A stretch of 64,000 nucleotides of DNA from Bilabrum cf. latius. Taxonomy: Eukaryota; Bigyra: Bicosoecida; Bigyra; Bicosoecida. Positions 37,801 to 49,968 of the stretch are shown here, in pieces. The first letter of the stretch is position 1; each line of letters starts with the position of its first letter. A program made the position numbers and the translations under genes. Location of the stretch: contig OZ237775.1 of assembly GCA_965178125.1 (NCBI GenBank), forward strand, positions 186,001 to 250,000, in the 5' to 3' direction. Under the pieces are notes generated by a model. That model saw only the letters and a list, made by a program, of their open reading frames with translations. It did not search any database and had not been told where the DNA came from.

Positions 37801-38921
37801 CTCGAGGCAGGTACATCGTGTCCAAGCCACTCGTCACACCGCCCGGGGCGGCCCTGGTTGGCCTGACGAGGCACCTGACGGTGATCAGCCCGCCGGCCCG
37901 AGGGATGAGCGCGCCCGCGGGGCAGGTGCAGCCCACGGTGGTGCTAGGCGCTACTCCGGGCAGCACGGTGCGCGCACCCGGAGGCACATCGACGGTAGCA
38001 CCGCAACGCGATGCACCCAGCGTGCTCTCCCACCTCACCGTGGAGACCCCCCTGCACCTGACCAACGTGACCGGCATCACCGCCGTGGGCCCCTTCGAGT
38101 CAAGACAGAGCTACACCCACAGGAAGAACGTCTGCGGGTCCGACTGGTCTGCACCTTGCCAGAGGCTCTGGAATGAGACCTTGCGGGCCACCAGCCCTCA
38201 GGTGGTGTTTTCGGGTGGGGCTGCGCAGGGGAGGTGGTGGACGTTTTTCCTTGAGGACTACATCCTCGAGGCGCTGAACGTGGGGCCGGCCAGCAAGGTG
38301 CAGCCCACTGCGGGGCACGGGGGACCGGTGGAAGCAACGTACCGCCACGTACTCATCGAAAACGCCAACGAAGGTTCGCTGCGGTTCTACCAGTTTAACA
38401 CGGAGCACGCACGGTCTGACGCAAACGCCGAGATCAGGAACAGCAGCAACGTGACCATGTACTCCCTGAAAACAGAGGGCAACGCATGCGTGCTGTGGAT
38501 CAGGAACTCAACGGACATAACCATGTTTGGGTCGGGGGGCAACGCAGTTGCCCTGCCACTGAGCGCCAACTACTCGCAGGGGTACACCCAGGGGATTCCG
38601 CCCTCCCTCTACAGGGTGGACGAAGGTTCGTCGAGGGTTCGCCTGGTGGTCCCCACGGACCAGGGGAGAACCAAGGGGGGCAGTCCCTCCGAGTTTCCGG
38701 GGGAGGGGTTCGATCCCAGGACGTGGAGCATGGTGACCTGGAGCGGCAACCTGTCATCGCCCGCTGATGGCACCCACTGGCACGCGGGCTCGGGCGGGGC
38801 GGTCTCGGGTTAGGGCAATCAAGGGCAGATGCACCACGGTGGTGATGTGATGGGCAGCACGGGAGGCGGGTGGCATTTTTCAAAGCCGCTCGACCGACCG
38901 GGGCTGTGGAAATGGGACTGA
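34854..38921 (+). CDS. secreted double beta-helix enzyme, GH55/pectate-lyase-3-like
   Basis: ATG at 34854 gives a signal peptide; one exon runs to TGA at 38919-38921 (1,355 aa). Two segments carry the entry motif of right-handed beta-helix glycosidases: KSDSTLAIQAAIQFA...ALWLPAGNYTV (near 36260-36350) and DRGAKGDGYTDDHGVLQGLL...ALTRGRYIVSKPL (near 37710-37830). Paired beta-helices are the layout of GH55 exo-1,3-beta-glucanases. In between are MNQVLQSVDIVVGQGN (near 36670) and many N-glycosylation sites. The N-terminal ~470 residues match nothing I recognise. TAGs at 35253, 36648, 36930, 37125, 37557 and 38811. Substrate is unknown; cell-wall or extracellular polysaccharide is likely from the family. 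Followed at once by a GH28-like gene. Confidence 0.65.
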
Positions 38922-39015
38922 AACGCTGCAGGCAGGATCGTGGGGTGCAAACCGGAACACTCGGTGCCTCTACCTCCAGATTTCCGGGCATTATTGGCGC
39001 TGGTAGTCAGGGTTT

Positions 39016-40754
39016 ATGCAGTATTTGCTACCAAGTGTTTCCTTTCTCTTGTATTGTGCGTCGGCGGCACCTCTACACCCCATTAACTCACCCAGGCTGC
39101 CGGCTGATGGGCCTACAGTTTCCATTGATGATTTCGGGGCAATATCCTCCAATTCGTCAGAGGCAGCGGCCCTTTTGAACGCCATGGCCCTAAGATCTGC
39201 ATTATTCAACGTGTCTGGCACCGGTGGAGTTGTGGTGGTGCCGCAAGGTACTTACACAATGATGGGACATGAGCCGGCTGTTGGTATTTCTATGCTTACA
39301 CTGCGCATTGAGGGGACAATAAGTGCCTGGAACAATGCAACACAGTGGCCTAATGATGGCAAGATGTACTATCCGCTGGTTGGTATGGAATAGTGCTCCG
39401 ACATCATTTTCCAGGGCCCAGGGACAATCAATGGCAACGGGTACCTGTGGTGGTGGGCCGAGATTCTGCCGCCTTTTCTAAAGTACCATCGTCCGACACT
39501 CGTCGAAATGTACGGGTGCGAGCGAGTCCGAATCGATCAAGGCCTCACCTCGCTCAACGCGCCGAACTTCCACTTCAACCTCAGGGGCATGCGCGACCTC
39601 GAGATCGACCACGTGACGGTGTACACCGACGTGGAGGGGCAGGCGAGCGGACTGAGGCAGAGAGACGCCTTGCAGGAAATGTCCGCTATAGATCACGGCG
39701 GCAGACTGGTCCCGTGGCACATCGGCCTGGAGGGCGCAGAGCGGGCGCGGCTCGAGGCCCGTGCCCTGGAGCTGCACCCCTTCGGTTTCAACATACCGAC
39801 CTTTCCACTTGTGAGACAGAGAGAGAGCATAGAGTTCCTGCCATTGGCTGCACATGGCAGCTGCCAATATTATAGTGTTGTTGCTCATGGTGGCATTGGC
39901 AGTGGCAGTTGCATTGGATGCGACCATTCCGCCTCACTGCGGCACCTGCCTCTGGATGCCTCTGGAGGAGGGGCTTCCCCGAGCCTCTGGATGCTTTTGC
40001 ATTGCCACGCACACAGTACTGGGAGTGATACATAGCAAGGCTGAAACCCCTATTTATTTCCCCTCTCGCGTCGTTCTCTGCGTCGTTCTCTGCCTCGCAG
40101 AACACGGACGGCTTCGATCTTGCCGGCCAGAACATTTATGTCCACGATTGCAACGTGACCAACTTCGACGACGCCATCGCGGTCAAGCCCACGGATGGGG
40201 CGCCCGGGAACCCCTTCAACCTGACTTGCACTTCGAATCTCACGGCTGAAAACATGCACGTTACATACGGTGTGGGGATGAGCATCGGCTCTGTGCCTCC
40301 CCGCGCAGAGGTCAACTGCGTGGAGAACGTGCTGTTTCGCAACATCACTTTCGATGCGCCTATCAAGGTGGTGTACGTTAAGAGCAACAGGGGGAAGGAA
40401 GGCACCGGGCTGGTTCAGAACATCCGGTACGAGAGCATCCGGTCGAACAACTCGATCTGGTGGCCCGTGTACGTGGGTCCCCAGCAGCAGCTGCAGCCGG
40501 ACGGGGGTGGGGAGGGCTGGTGGCCCGCCACTGTGCCCGAGGTGACCATGCGGAACATTTCCATCTCCGGGATGGAGGCAACTGGGTGCCTGTGGGGCAG
40601 GGCAGGGGCGCTCCGCGGCAACGTGAGCAACCCGCACACGGGGATCGATTTCGATGGAGTGAGCATCCGGGGGTGGAACGCCTCCATGGACTGGGTGTGC
40701 GAGCACACGGAGGGACAGGCTGTGGACACCGTGCCCGTGCCCGGATGCTACTGA
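39016..40754 (+). CDS. polygalacturonase-like GH28 enzyme, secreted
   Basis: GH28 enzymes hydrolyse galacturonan-type polymers. ATG at 39016 starts a signal peptide (LLPSVSFLLYCASA). Exon 1 39016-39810, GTGAGA...CAG intron 39811-40100, exon 2 40101-40754 (TGA); 482 aa. The beta-helix start GPGTINGNGYLWWW, the acid motif NTDGFDLAG and NFDDAIAVKP are present. The usual GHG is replaced by GVG (YGVGMSIGSV), and the usual RIK by VKSNRG. One TAG (39391) lies just before the helix in GME-TAG-CSDIIF, a plausible Gln. GHG loss is known in some exo-acting or divergent GH28 groups, so activity cannot be assumed or excluded. Confidence 0.78.
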
Positions 40755-40834
40755 TTGTTCGGCTCCCCAGTGACGGATTACCGGAAGCAGTCGAGCAATT
40801 CGCCGCAATTCAAGTCTTCACCACAATTTGAAGC

Positions 40835-43800
40835 ATGGGCCGCGCTGGGCATCAGAATCATATCGTATTGCTTGCTATGATAGGCCTGATGCATTGCCAA
40901 GCTGCACGTGGTTTCTCACCTGCAACTTTCGTCCGGCAGCAGCACCACGAGCTCACCAACGGGCATGCATTCGACCAATACGCTTCAGTCGGTCGAGCAC
41001 TTTTGAATGGCCTCGCTTAGCAACCCCTGTGCAATAACCCGACAGAATCGCTAGGTGCTCCAGTGTCTCATGCGGATTGCTAGCTGCCGTTGCTGGCAAT
41101 CTCGGACCAAATTCACACTCCGCGTGCTTGGCTGGATGATGAGCGCACAAGAGTGTTTTCGATCCCAGTTTCGCATCTTGGAACTAGTAATGACACCGCG
41201 CTTCCTCGCCATGCGGGGTCGACTGACGGTTTGATGTACACGATGAACAGCTGGTTCGATTCTCGCGGCGGAGCCCGTCGCGTTGGAGGCAAGACGGTCT
41301 GGTACGCAAGCAGGATTCGATTCCTCATCGCGATTGATTCAATTCTGGGGGCATCTATCACTGCTGGAAGAACCACCGGAACCTCTCGCCAGTCGATCAA
41401 GGAGCAAGGGGGACCGCCCGGGAACAGCCGCATCGACTGGCCTTGGGGAGGCGACTGGAGGGTGGAGTGCGCTCTGATGCCCGAGCCGCCATCATCGCCA
41501 CCAGGCATGTCCAGCGGCGCGCAGCCCACTCGAGATCAGTTCAGGTCACTGGAATGGACACAAGGGTGGATCGCTTCGGACTACCTGAACCGGTACGTGG
41601 CGGAGCGCAAGCCGTGGGTGTCCCACTCACAGCTAGAGGTGCAATGCCCCGACCTGGCTGCAGGCGAACATGGTGTGACGAGCGTGGTCCCACAGGCCGG
41701 GGCAGCTGATTCTGATGGGAGCCCGAGCCGCCTGAATCGGCTGGGTATGTTCCGCTTCGTGCTGCCTGGCGGCGCCGCGCAGATCGTGTCAGACCCCGCC
41801 ATCGTGCAGGTGCCTGGTTTGGGGTGGTTCGGCAGCACAGGCGCATCGCACGGTGATGTTGGTGCTGATGCTGGCACTAGCCCCGGCCGAGATGAGACAG
41901 ACGGGGCACCCAGCACGAGCAAACCAGGCCCGCCAGCAGCAGCGGATGGAACAACAGCGGAGGGAACAACAGCGGAGGGAACAACAGCGGAGGGAACAAC
42001 AGCGGAGGGAGGCACTGCCCCACCTGCTCCCGAGGCGCAGCAGCCCACTGGAGACCAGCCCGGCCCCGGCCCCGGCTCCAGTCCAAGCCCCAGCTCAGCC
42101 CCTACCCCTGGCAGCGGTGCGGTCCTGCGGCCCTGGTCCAGGGAACACCACGAGGACAAGCGCGGGAGGCGAGCGTCTGATAGTGTGACGAGTGCGAAAC
42201 CCCTGGTGTGCGTTTTGCTGGGCAAGCTCTACGGTCAGGTCGCCCTGATGGATCAATTTTTGGACGCGAGGGACTCTCTGGGAATCGATCTCGCGCTCGT
42301 GTACGCGGCACCAGACCTGTTCCTCACCGACCCGCGGGCGTGGGCGGCGCTCCGTCAGGCCGCCGAGGAGAAATGGCTCCGAGTTGTTCTCTGGCCGCCG
42401 CCCTCGGTGTACGCCTCCATGCTGGCAAGGAAGCAGGCCGTGTTCATCGGCGCGCAGATCCACGCCAACCTAGATGCAGTGCTGAGGATGAGGCATGCCA
42501 CGCACTGGCTGTACAACGGAGACCCTGACGAAAGCATGGTGGTCGCGGGGAACAGTCGCAGCCGCAGCCGCGCTGCTTCGGAACTCTCAACCGCCCCCGC
42601 CCCCCCAGGAAGCGGTGGGCAGCCGGACCCGCCCACGCACCAGGCGGGCTGGTCCTCTTCCCTTAGGCCCCTCCTCGCCTCGTTGCTGCCCAGGGGGGAG
42701 GGGCCCATCGCCAGGTTCGTGCCCAGGAGCGCACTCGTCACATCGCAGCGCGGACCTGCCTCCCGCGCGATGAAGTACCCCCCCGGGACGTGCTTCAGCC
42801 GCATCCAGCGGCAGTGGGAGGAGGATACATGGAGAAAAGGGGCCTATTGCGTGCAGGATAGCGCAGGTGCGGGTACCGCGGCTGGATCGAGCCGGCAGCT
42901 GCAGGGAGTTGTACCTTCTACCGGTGGCAGTGGTAGGGGTGGCAGCGATTTGTCAATTTCTGATGGTGATGGCACGGCACCCGCCCGGCCAAGGTCTAGG
43001 TTAGCCGGTGCCAGGATGACAGGTGTGACGAATGCGGAGGATACAGCCCCATACAGTGCCTTAGACGAGGGCCTGGATAAGATCCGCGGGACGCACCCTT
43101 CTCTAGGCGCTGCTGCCCAGGTGCACACGCGAGTGGATGCAGCGTCAGCACCGGGTCATGACCCTGCCACGCAGGAAGTTCGCCTGCCCTCTGGGGGTGA
43201 TTTCACCGAGAATTCTATATCTCCGATGGGAGAGGAGCAAATCAAGCAGCAGTACTTTGCGTCATACAGTCGGGCGGCATGCGGGCAGGTGTTGGTAGAG
43301 GCGTACGACGTTCTGGTGGATTGCGCAGAGAAGCCATCAGGTGGTGATGGTGGTGGTGCATCAGCAACAGCTCGGGTTCTTCGCGATGGAGATCGCAGAA
43401 AATCCAGTCGCATAGGAATGTCCGCGTCCGAGTCGGCATCACATGCGCAAGCCGCGCCAAACAATGGTGTGCGGCAGCTAGAATCAGGCGATATCGGCAG
43501 CCCTGCTGCCCGCGCTTGCGACGGGGCTTCGTATCCGTTGAGTGATCCGGCCGGCGAGCTGTTCCGCGCAGCTACCCCTGACTCGCCCCCCTGGTCCAGC
43601 GGAAAGGTACCCGTCTCCGGATGGGTCGAATTCACCAAGCCCATCGTGAGGCCGGCGGTCGTGGACGCTGCGGGGGTGCACAGGATGTCTCGCTTCCGAT
43701 GGCAGCCCGACGATGATACGGATGGGATCCAGTGGGCAGGGCTTGCGCAGCAAGGGGCTGCACCCTCCGCCGGTGATGGCTATGAGGCAGCGCTACCGCC

Positions 43801-44278
43801 AGTGCCACTGAGCTGCCGCCTGCCCGCATGTGATGCGAAGATCTACCACATGACAAGGAACCATCTGGGTGGCTGGCGGGGCCAGTGCGGGAGCTTGCAG
43901 ATGCAGGTGTGGGAGGTGAGCTCGCTTCCGAGGGTTATCTGGATGGCAGGGATAGTGGCAACCGGTTTGCTGGTGTTGTTTGGTTTTGCGTGCAGAAGGT
44001 GCATGACCGGCCCCCCTGGCAGGACCAGTCCCGCTGGCTCGGCGTCGCACGAATCGCAGCAGTTCCGGTGCAGCCGCATGACGGCTCTGTGTCGGGAATG
44101 GGGGGGTGGGGGTGCAGTTTGGCGAATGGCGGGACTGCTTTGGGGAGGCCAGTCCCAGGCAGGCAGACTATCCGGATCTAGTCAGGCGGGATGCCATGGT
44201 GCCGGCGAAATGAAAGCGATCTCTGGCGGGCATGCCGTGTAGGCAGGACGGGTGCATGCTGGGGGCAAGGCCGATTGA
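40835..44278 (+). CDS. putative GT92-like glycosyltransferase
   Basis: ATG at 40835 gives a signal peptide or anchor (IVLLAMIGLMHCQA). One exon runs through TAGs at 41018, 41081 and 44240 to TGA at 44276-44278 (1,147 aa). The central part resembles family GT92: VCVLLGKLYGQVALMDQFLD, then FIGAQIHANLDAVLRM...HWLYNGDPDE where GDPDE would be the metal-binding D.DE motif, and near the C-terminus FTKPIVRPAVV...GVHRMSRF, matching the family's K.IVRP...GVH block. Long Ser/Gly/Pro-rich inserts, including a (TAEG) repeat at 41944-42005, separate these blocks. A membrane span (VIWMAGIVATGLLVLFGFAC) lies near 43935-43995. Sugar donor and acceptor are unknown. The short tail after TAG 44240 is 12 codons. 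Confidence 0.5.
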
Positions 44279-44636
44279 TGCATTTGGGGAGTAGGGATCT
44301 GAGCAAACTCTCTGGGGTGCAATTCACAAGACTTTGATGCGTGAGATAATTTGAAACATACTGATGAAGTAGTTTTATTTCGAGGGAGGCACGACACGTG
44401 GACCCAGAGCGCGGACCCATGGATCCGGAATATAATCCAGACTAGGCCAGGCCTTGCTCTCTGCAGATGCATGCGCTCCACATCCCATCTGGTTCGATCC
44501 AACCCCGTCACATTAAATCCTACCTGGTCGAAGCTAAGGCCTGCTCGACACGAGGCCCAACTGGCGTGAAACCATCCAGGCAGGCAGACAGGCAGACACA
44601 TGGTTTGCACCTGTAGAAGGGACAGTTCCCTCAGGC
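44279..44636. other. convergent intergenic region, nothing recognised
   Basis: 358 bp between the stop codons of two convergent genes, more AT-rich than the genes. Should hold both 3' UTRs. No coding or RNA signal seen. Confidence 0.5.
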
Positions 44637-47600
44637 TCAGTGAAACAGGGGCGTCCCATCCGCCAGCAGCCAGGGCCGGCCCACATCCCTGCCCTCGAAC
44701 AGGTGCGACCGCACAGCGTCATCGCGGTAGTCCTCGTGCAGGTGGTCGGGCACGTCATCACCCGACTCGAGCAGGCGGCCAGTCATGGGATCCTGGTTGG
44801 CAAGCAGCCGCTCCAGCATCGTGCGCTGCACCTCTGCTTCGGACAGATCCTCTAACCCAACCCACTCGTTGATGTGGGGGTCAGACTCGCGGGCAGCTGC
44901 CGCTGCAGCCACCGCATCCACGCCCCTGAGAGCTTGCAGGCTTCGGCGGCGGAAGACGAGGGCGTTCTCATCCGCGATCGTGCGCACTCGCTGTGCCGTT
45001 GAGAACGGGGGTGCGAACCTGGTCCTGTTGAGGTTCATCGCGACCCACTGCATCAGAGCGCTTCCATCAAAACCGGCCTGGGCATACGTGTCGTCGGCGG
45101 TCATCATGGCTTGCATGACGTCTGCATACGCCTGGGTGGCGGGAAGCCCGCACAGGAAGGGGTACGTCGTCAGGTTGGAGGGAACGAAGGACGTGTTGCG
45201 CTGCGAAGGGGCCCCGTTGCTGTCCCAGATATACCCCTCATACCAGTTGGCCACGAAGAACTCGTCCAGGAACCACGGCACGCTGCGGTCGTAGTAGTCG
45301 TCAAACTCGCCCGTGCCCACGTGGATGCTTCCCACGAACCACTCACGGCAGATCGACCCCGTGTCGGCCACGAATTGCACTAGTTCGTCCGATGCTGCCT
45401 CTCGAGCTGTCCTTGTGACACTTGGCTGCACCCTGCCTAGGGTGCGGATGGTGGGCTGCGTCTTGTAGTGGAACAGTGAGGGGCCCTGCACCAGGTTCTC
45501 ATCGTCGTCATAGCCCGGGGGCCTCATGCTGATGGTGCGCGGGACGTACTCATCGGTCAGCAGGGCAGTGAGCAGGTCTTGCGCTGACACGAACCGGAAC
45601 GCGTCGTACGTGAACACCATGATGCGGGCCGCACACTGGTCACGGGATCCGATGCCCTGGACGCACCTGGAGTCTCCTGGGGACAGCGTAAGCGTCTCTG
45701 GTCCGAACGAGTCGAAGTTGTCCACGTCCTTGGTCCCTTGCAGAAACTAGGTGGCGCAGGATAGCTGCTTATATGAAAGCTTGCACTTGCCAGGAGGGGT
45801 TAGACTACCATCAAGGTCCGACATAAAGTAGTACTCCACTGGCCCGGGAAAATCCAGCAGGTCCTGCCAGCGGTCACCCCAACTGGGAATCAAGTCAAGA
45901 TCCAAGGGCCTGATACCCCAGCTAAGAGTCATAGCAGTGGCATTGCTCGGTGCGTCCGACCCATCGAATCCGTCGATTACCCAAACAAAGCTGCCTGCCG
46001 CGTGGAAGCTCTCCGTCGAGCGGATTTCGTCGCTCGCGATCAAGATCGGGGAGGCCGTCTCGACCTTGTAGGTCTGGTTCGCGAACACGGGGAACTAAAA
46101 GGTGGAGCTGCTCGAGGACTCCCCCGTTGCCACCACGCTGTTGCCGTCCGTGTTGCGGACCGTGACGGTGGCGGCAATCTGAGTGGGTGCCTGCTCCCTG
46201 ATGTCGCGGATGGCGACAGTGACCACGTCGGGGCTCGCAGAGGGCGTCTGCGGTGGAGACACGGGAATGAGATGGGTCGGGAAACGGAGAGTTGAAATGC
46301 ATCGGTGCAACCTACATTTGGGGCGACCGTTGCTAGATGCGAAAGCAAGCTAGTGATGCTGCTCACAATGGATGGCGTTGGGGAGCTACTTGGGCTGCTG
46401 CTCGGAGTCGGGCTGCTGCTCGGGCTGTTGCTGGGCGTGATGCTCGGGCTGGGGCTGTTGCTGGGCGTGGGGCTGTTGCTGGGCGTTGGGCTGTTGCTGG
46501 GCGTAGGGCTGCTGCTGGGCGTTGGGCTGTTGCTCGGCGTTGGGCTGTTGCTGGGCGTTGGGCTGTTGCTCGGGCTGCTGCTCGGGCTGGGGCTGGGCGT
46601 GATGCTCGGGCTGGGGCTGTTGCTGGGCGTGGGGCTGTTGCTGGGCGTGGGGCTGTTGCTGGGCGTGGGGCTGTTGCTGGGCGTGGGGCTGTTGCTCGGG
46701 CTGCTGCTCGTGCTCGGGCTGGGGCTGGGCGTGATGCTCGGGCTGGGGCTGTTGCTGGGCGTGGGGCTGTTGCTGGGCGTAGGGCTGTTGCTGGGCGTAG
46801 GGCTGTTGCTGGGCGTGGGGCTGTTGCTGGGCGTGGGGCTGTTGCTGGGCGTGGGGCTGTTGCTCGGGCTGCTGCTCGTGCTCGGGCTGGGGCTGGGGCT
46901 GGGGCTGGCCGTAGTGCTTGGAGTGGGGGTAGGCAGCACCGGGATGGCCCCGTACTTGACGGGGTCCTGCCTCGGCACAGCTCGGATGCCCGAGCCTGCT
47001 GGGCTGCTGGCGGCCAGTTGCTCCTGCAGGCCTTGCTCGAGGCTGCCGTCCTCGATGGAGTCCGCCAGGGTCTCTGCCGCGTCACTGGCTTCTTGCTGGG
47101 ATGGGAAACCCACAGTTGCGGTCAGCACGAATCCTTCGCCCTCGGAACTCGGCGCGAGCTGCAGCAGGACGTCGTCGGGCTCCACTCCAAGAAGCATCGC
47201 AATAGTGTTTGTGCTGTTCTGGACGTCTCCGCATCCAATGGTAGCCCCACCCGCGTTCAAGTCAATGGCTATGCTGCTGTAGAAGTTGTGCTGCCGGTTG
47301 AAAGCATCTGTTGCATCGGTTGAGACAGCGCTGCTCGACACGCTGTTCGGGGAGCAACCACCACCATCTGCCGAGGTTTCTTCCTCGGTTGTACCGACGT
47401 CCGTAGACTCGCTTGCATCCTCTTGAAATACTACAAAGGCCATGAGGAGTGCTGCGAGTAGCACGCACACAAGCACACCACAACCAATCCACAGGCCACA
47501 AGCACCGCGACACGAGCTCCTTTTCACCGGCTTTTTGGGATCTGCGGTCTCTTCAGGAAGCGCAAACTCGTTCCCATGTTTTTTATGCTAATCATCAGAT

Positions 47601-47692
47601 CCCCTTGACGAGCGAGCTGTCTAGTTTTCCCTTGAAATAGGATTGCTGCCGGCGAAGTTTACGTGCGGTGAGACGGAAGAGGCTTGTTGCAT
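44637..47692 (-). CDS. type II membrane protein with Ser/Pro linker, unknown luminal domain
   Basis: I do not recognise the family. Minus strand: exon 1 47692-46367, GTGAGC...CAG intron 46366-46248 (phase 0), exon 2 46247-44637 (TGA); 978 aa. A basic cytosolic tail of about 66 residues precedes a membrane span (CGVLVCVLLAALLMAFVVF, near residues 67-89). An extracellular domain follows, then about 180 residues of SNSPTP repeats, then a C-terminal domain of about 500 residues with many aromatic residues and a few N-glycosylation sites (RNTSF, SNLTTY, LNRTRF). TAGs at 47621, 47588, 46095 and 45747. The layout resembles a surface or Golgi enzyme displayed on a stiff O-glycosylated stalk, but no catalytic motif was identified. 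Confidence 0.65.
46370..46915 (-). repeat. SNSPTP/SP-rich coding repeat
   Basis: Degenerate 18-bp units reading SNSPTP on the minus strand (plus-strand text is GTTGCTGGGCGTGGGGCT-like), interrupted by SPSITPSPSPS blocks. They encode the linker of the type II membrane protein. The long open Leu/Gly frame on the plus strand is an antisense shadow. Confidence 0.9.
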
Positions 47693-48422
47693 CTGCGATA
47701 TCCAATGGACAATCGCAAGTGTACTGCGCTCTGATTGCAGAACACACTTTAAGGAGTGAATGATATGCCTGGCAGGATTACTCTCACCTCAATTGCACTA
47801 ATGCGCAGGTTGATGTTGAAAGCAACGAACGCAATTAGAAAACTTTACTCTACAAAATAACTTGAAGTAACGCGCGGTTTTGGGGCTTCCGAAATTCTGA
47901 TGATCGGAATCCGATCTGGTTCACCCCTGAGCGCAACCCCACCCAAATGTAGGCCCCTTTCCTGGCTAGAATTGTGAAGGTAACCCCTTGGCGGAGTCTG
48001 AGCTGCGCCGAACACGACCTCATTGGCTGATCAGTGAACACGACGCGTGCCTCCTTTTCGCGCCATGCTACGGCTCGCCTTTCAGTCGTCACCCAGCACC
48101 AGCACCAGCACGCTCGCGGGGAACATCGTGTTTGCCACACTATGTACCTAAGGGCCATGCAGGTCCACTCAAGGATCCTCGAGTTTGTCTCCAAGGGATC
48201 GAGGAGGCCAGCAGCGTAGGCCAAACGGGCGCTCGTTAGGGCAGTTCAGGAGGACTAGATCTATGCCAGCCTGGCTGCTGCTGGGGCAGCTAAAAGTAAC
48301 AACCACGCCATGGCGGTCACTACTGGCAACTCCCCAAGGGGACCTGGGCCTAAACCCCTGCTCCAGCGTCTTCCATCCCGCAGCAACCCTTACAAGTGCT
48401 CGATACGCTTTGTCACATGCAA
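47693..48422. other. intergenic, nothing recognised
   Basis: 730 bp between two minus-strand genes. Open stretches on both strands are short and composition-driven. No RNA gene or mobile element seen. Confidence 0.45.
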
Positions 48423-49721
48423 TCACGCGCGGTCACTATGGACGGGATTCACGGCGAACACGTCAATGGAGCCCTGCGCTAGCCCAGAGCCCCTACTTCC
48501 CCCGCTCCCCCGCCCGAACCGCCCCCTTTCACCCCTGCCACCACCCGCGACTGCTGCCGTTCGAAGCGCCTCAATCCCCTCCATCTCATCCATGCCCGTG
48601 CCCCCGCCCATGCCCCCGCCCATCACCCACACACCACCTTCATCCCCCCTTCCCCCTCTCCGGCCAGGGGCCAGCGCCCTCCCGCAGCAGCACAGCCACA
48701 CGCAGAGGTAGGGGCACCTAGCCTCGCACGCCCTGCTCCCCGCCTCCCACAAGGGCCTGCCCTCCCTTCTGCCGCAGAACACGCACGACCAGAACGCCAG
48801 CAGCAGGCATGCCGTCGCGACCCCAAACACGTAAACCGGAAGTAGCGACGCGGCCGGGGCGGGCTCCAGCGTCCTCACTGGCATGGCAAGGTAGGGCCCC
48901 TGGTATGGGTCGTACCAGCACTAGCTGGGGGCGGGGGGGCCCACTGGCCGTTTGCCGGGGCTAGTCGGGTGCATGTACTGTGTGTCAATGCTTTCGATCG
49001 CCACTGAGGATGGCAAGCGGGCATGGGAGCGCCTGGCGTTCGCACGATCGCTGCCGGGTGTGACGTGGTGAGGGCCCGCGAGGGTGGACCTCCTCCTGTC
49101 CAAATGGGCGCCTTCCTTCCAGGCGTGCCTTGCATTCGACGGCTTGTCAGACCGTGCGAGATGGTACTCGGCTGGAGAGCGCGATGGGTGGGACCTGTTT
49201 ATTTTGCCGAGCTGCCGCAGCGCCGCAGGGGAGGCCCGGTGTTCAGTTGTGAATTCCAATTGAGACGGGGGCGGCTCCGGCAGTTCCAGCCCCAGCCGGC
49301 GATAGGCGTACGATATCGCCTCTGGAACGGTAAAGAAGCTTCTATCTCTCTCCGAAAATGCAACCATGCTATTTCGGCTTGCCGTAGTATCGATTTGCAC
49401 AAGAAAACGAGGACCAAAGCAGTCAACGTCAGCTTCGACGCAGTCATCCTCATCGTCACTTCCATCACCCGCATCCTGCGCATCTTCGCCGCAAAGTTCA
49501 ATTTCACACCGACCCTGCTCGATGGAAAAGTCCAACAGCGCACAAGAGTCGGCCGGAAGAAACGTATCCACCTCGTATGCTGTGATAGCGTAATTCGACA
49601 TGTACACCACCGTAATGAACCAAGCTAGCACTACTGTCGCACAAATAAGCTATGCTCTGCCGGGAATATCTTTTACGCAGCACTTAAGGAGCTCCAACAG
49701 GCCGGCACAGCAGCCGCACAT
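48423..49721 (-). CDS. two-span membrane protein of unknown family
   Basis: Minus strand, ATG at 49721 (MCGCCAGLLELLKCC) to TGA at 48425-48423. A first membrane span (ICATVVLAWFITVVYMSNYA) begins directly after a TAG at 49650; a Cys- and acid-rich loop with C..C..C spacing follows (near 49500-49420), then a second span (VYVFGVATACLLLAFWSCVF, near 48800) and a Cys/Gly-rich cytosolic tail. A second TAG lies at 48921. Read as one exon it is 432 aa, but the stretch 49195-49005 is Arg/His/Ser-rich and has a GTCCCA donor-like and a CCTCAG acceptor-like site, so an intron there is possible. I cannot assign a function. Confidence 0.5.
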
Positions 49722-49968
49722 GCTCAGGGTGGACTTTCCGGCAATATCAGATTCGTCAATCAATCGAGAGAGAATTCCATTCGTTTTCCCTATCCCGGGT
49801 ATCTATTGCACTGGTAGGTAAGTTAATCATACAAACTGAACATTGCAGTCGATCGGTTTGAGCCTGGGTAACGTTCTGCACCTGGGACAGTTTCCTCTGG
49901 TATATTGCATTATAGCGTGCTGTTGACTTCGTTGCCGTTGCCCCGGATCCCTCTTTGAAGCACTAGCC

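Noticed and set aside
41113-42225. Minus-strand open frames opposite the GT92-like gene
   Set aside because: Composition-driven shadows, ended by stops at positions unrelated to any domain.
46305-47282. Long plus-strand frame rich in Leu and Gly
   Set aside because: Antisense shadow of the SNSPTP repeat; the minus strand has a signal anchor, a phase-correct intron and a proper stop.
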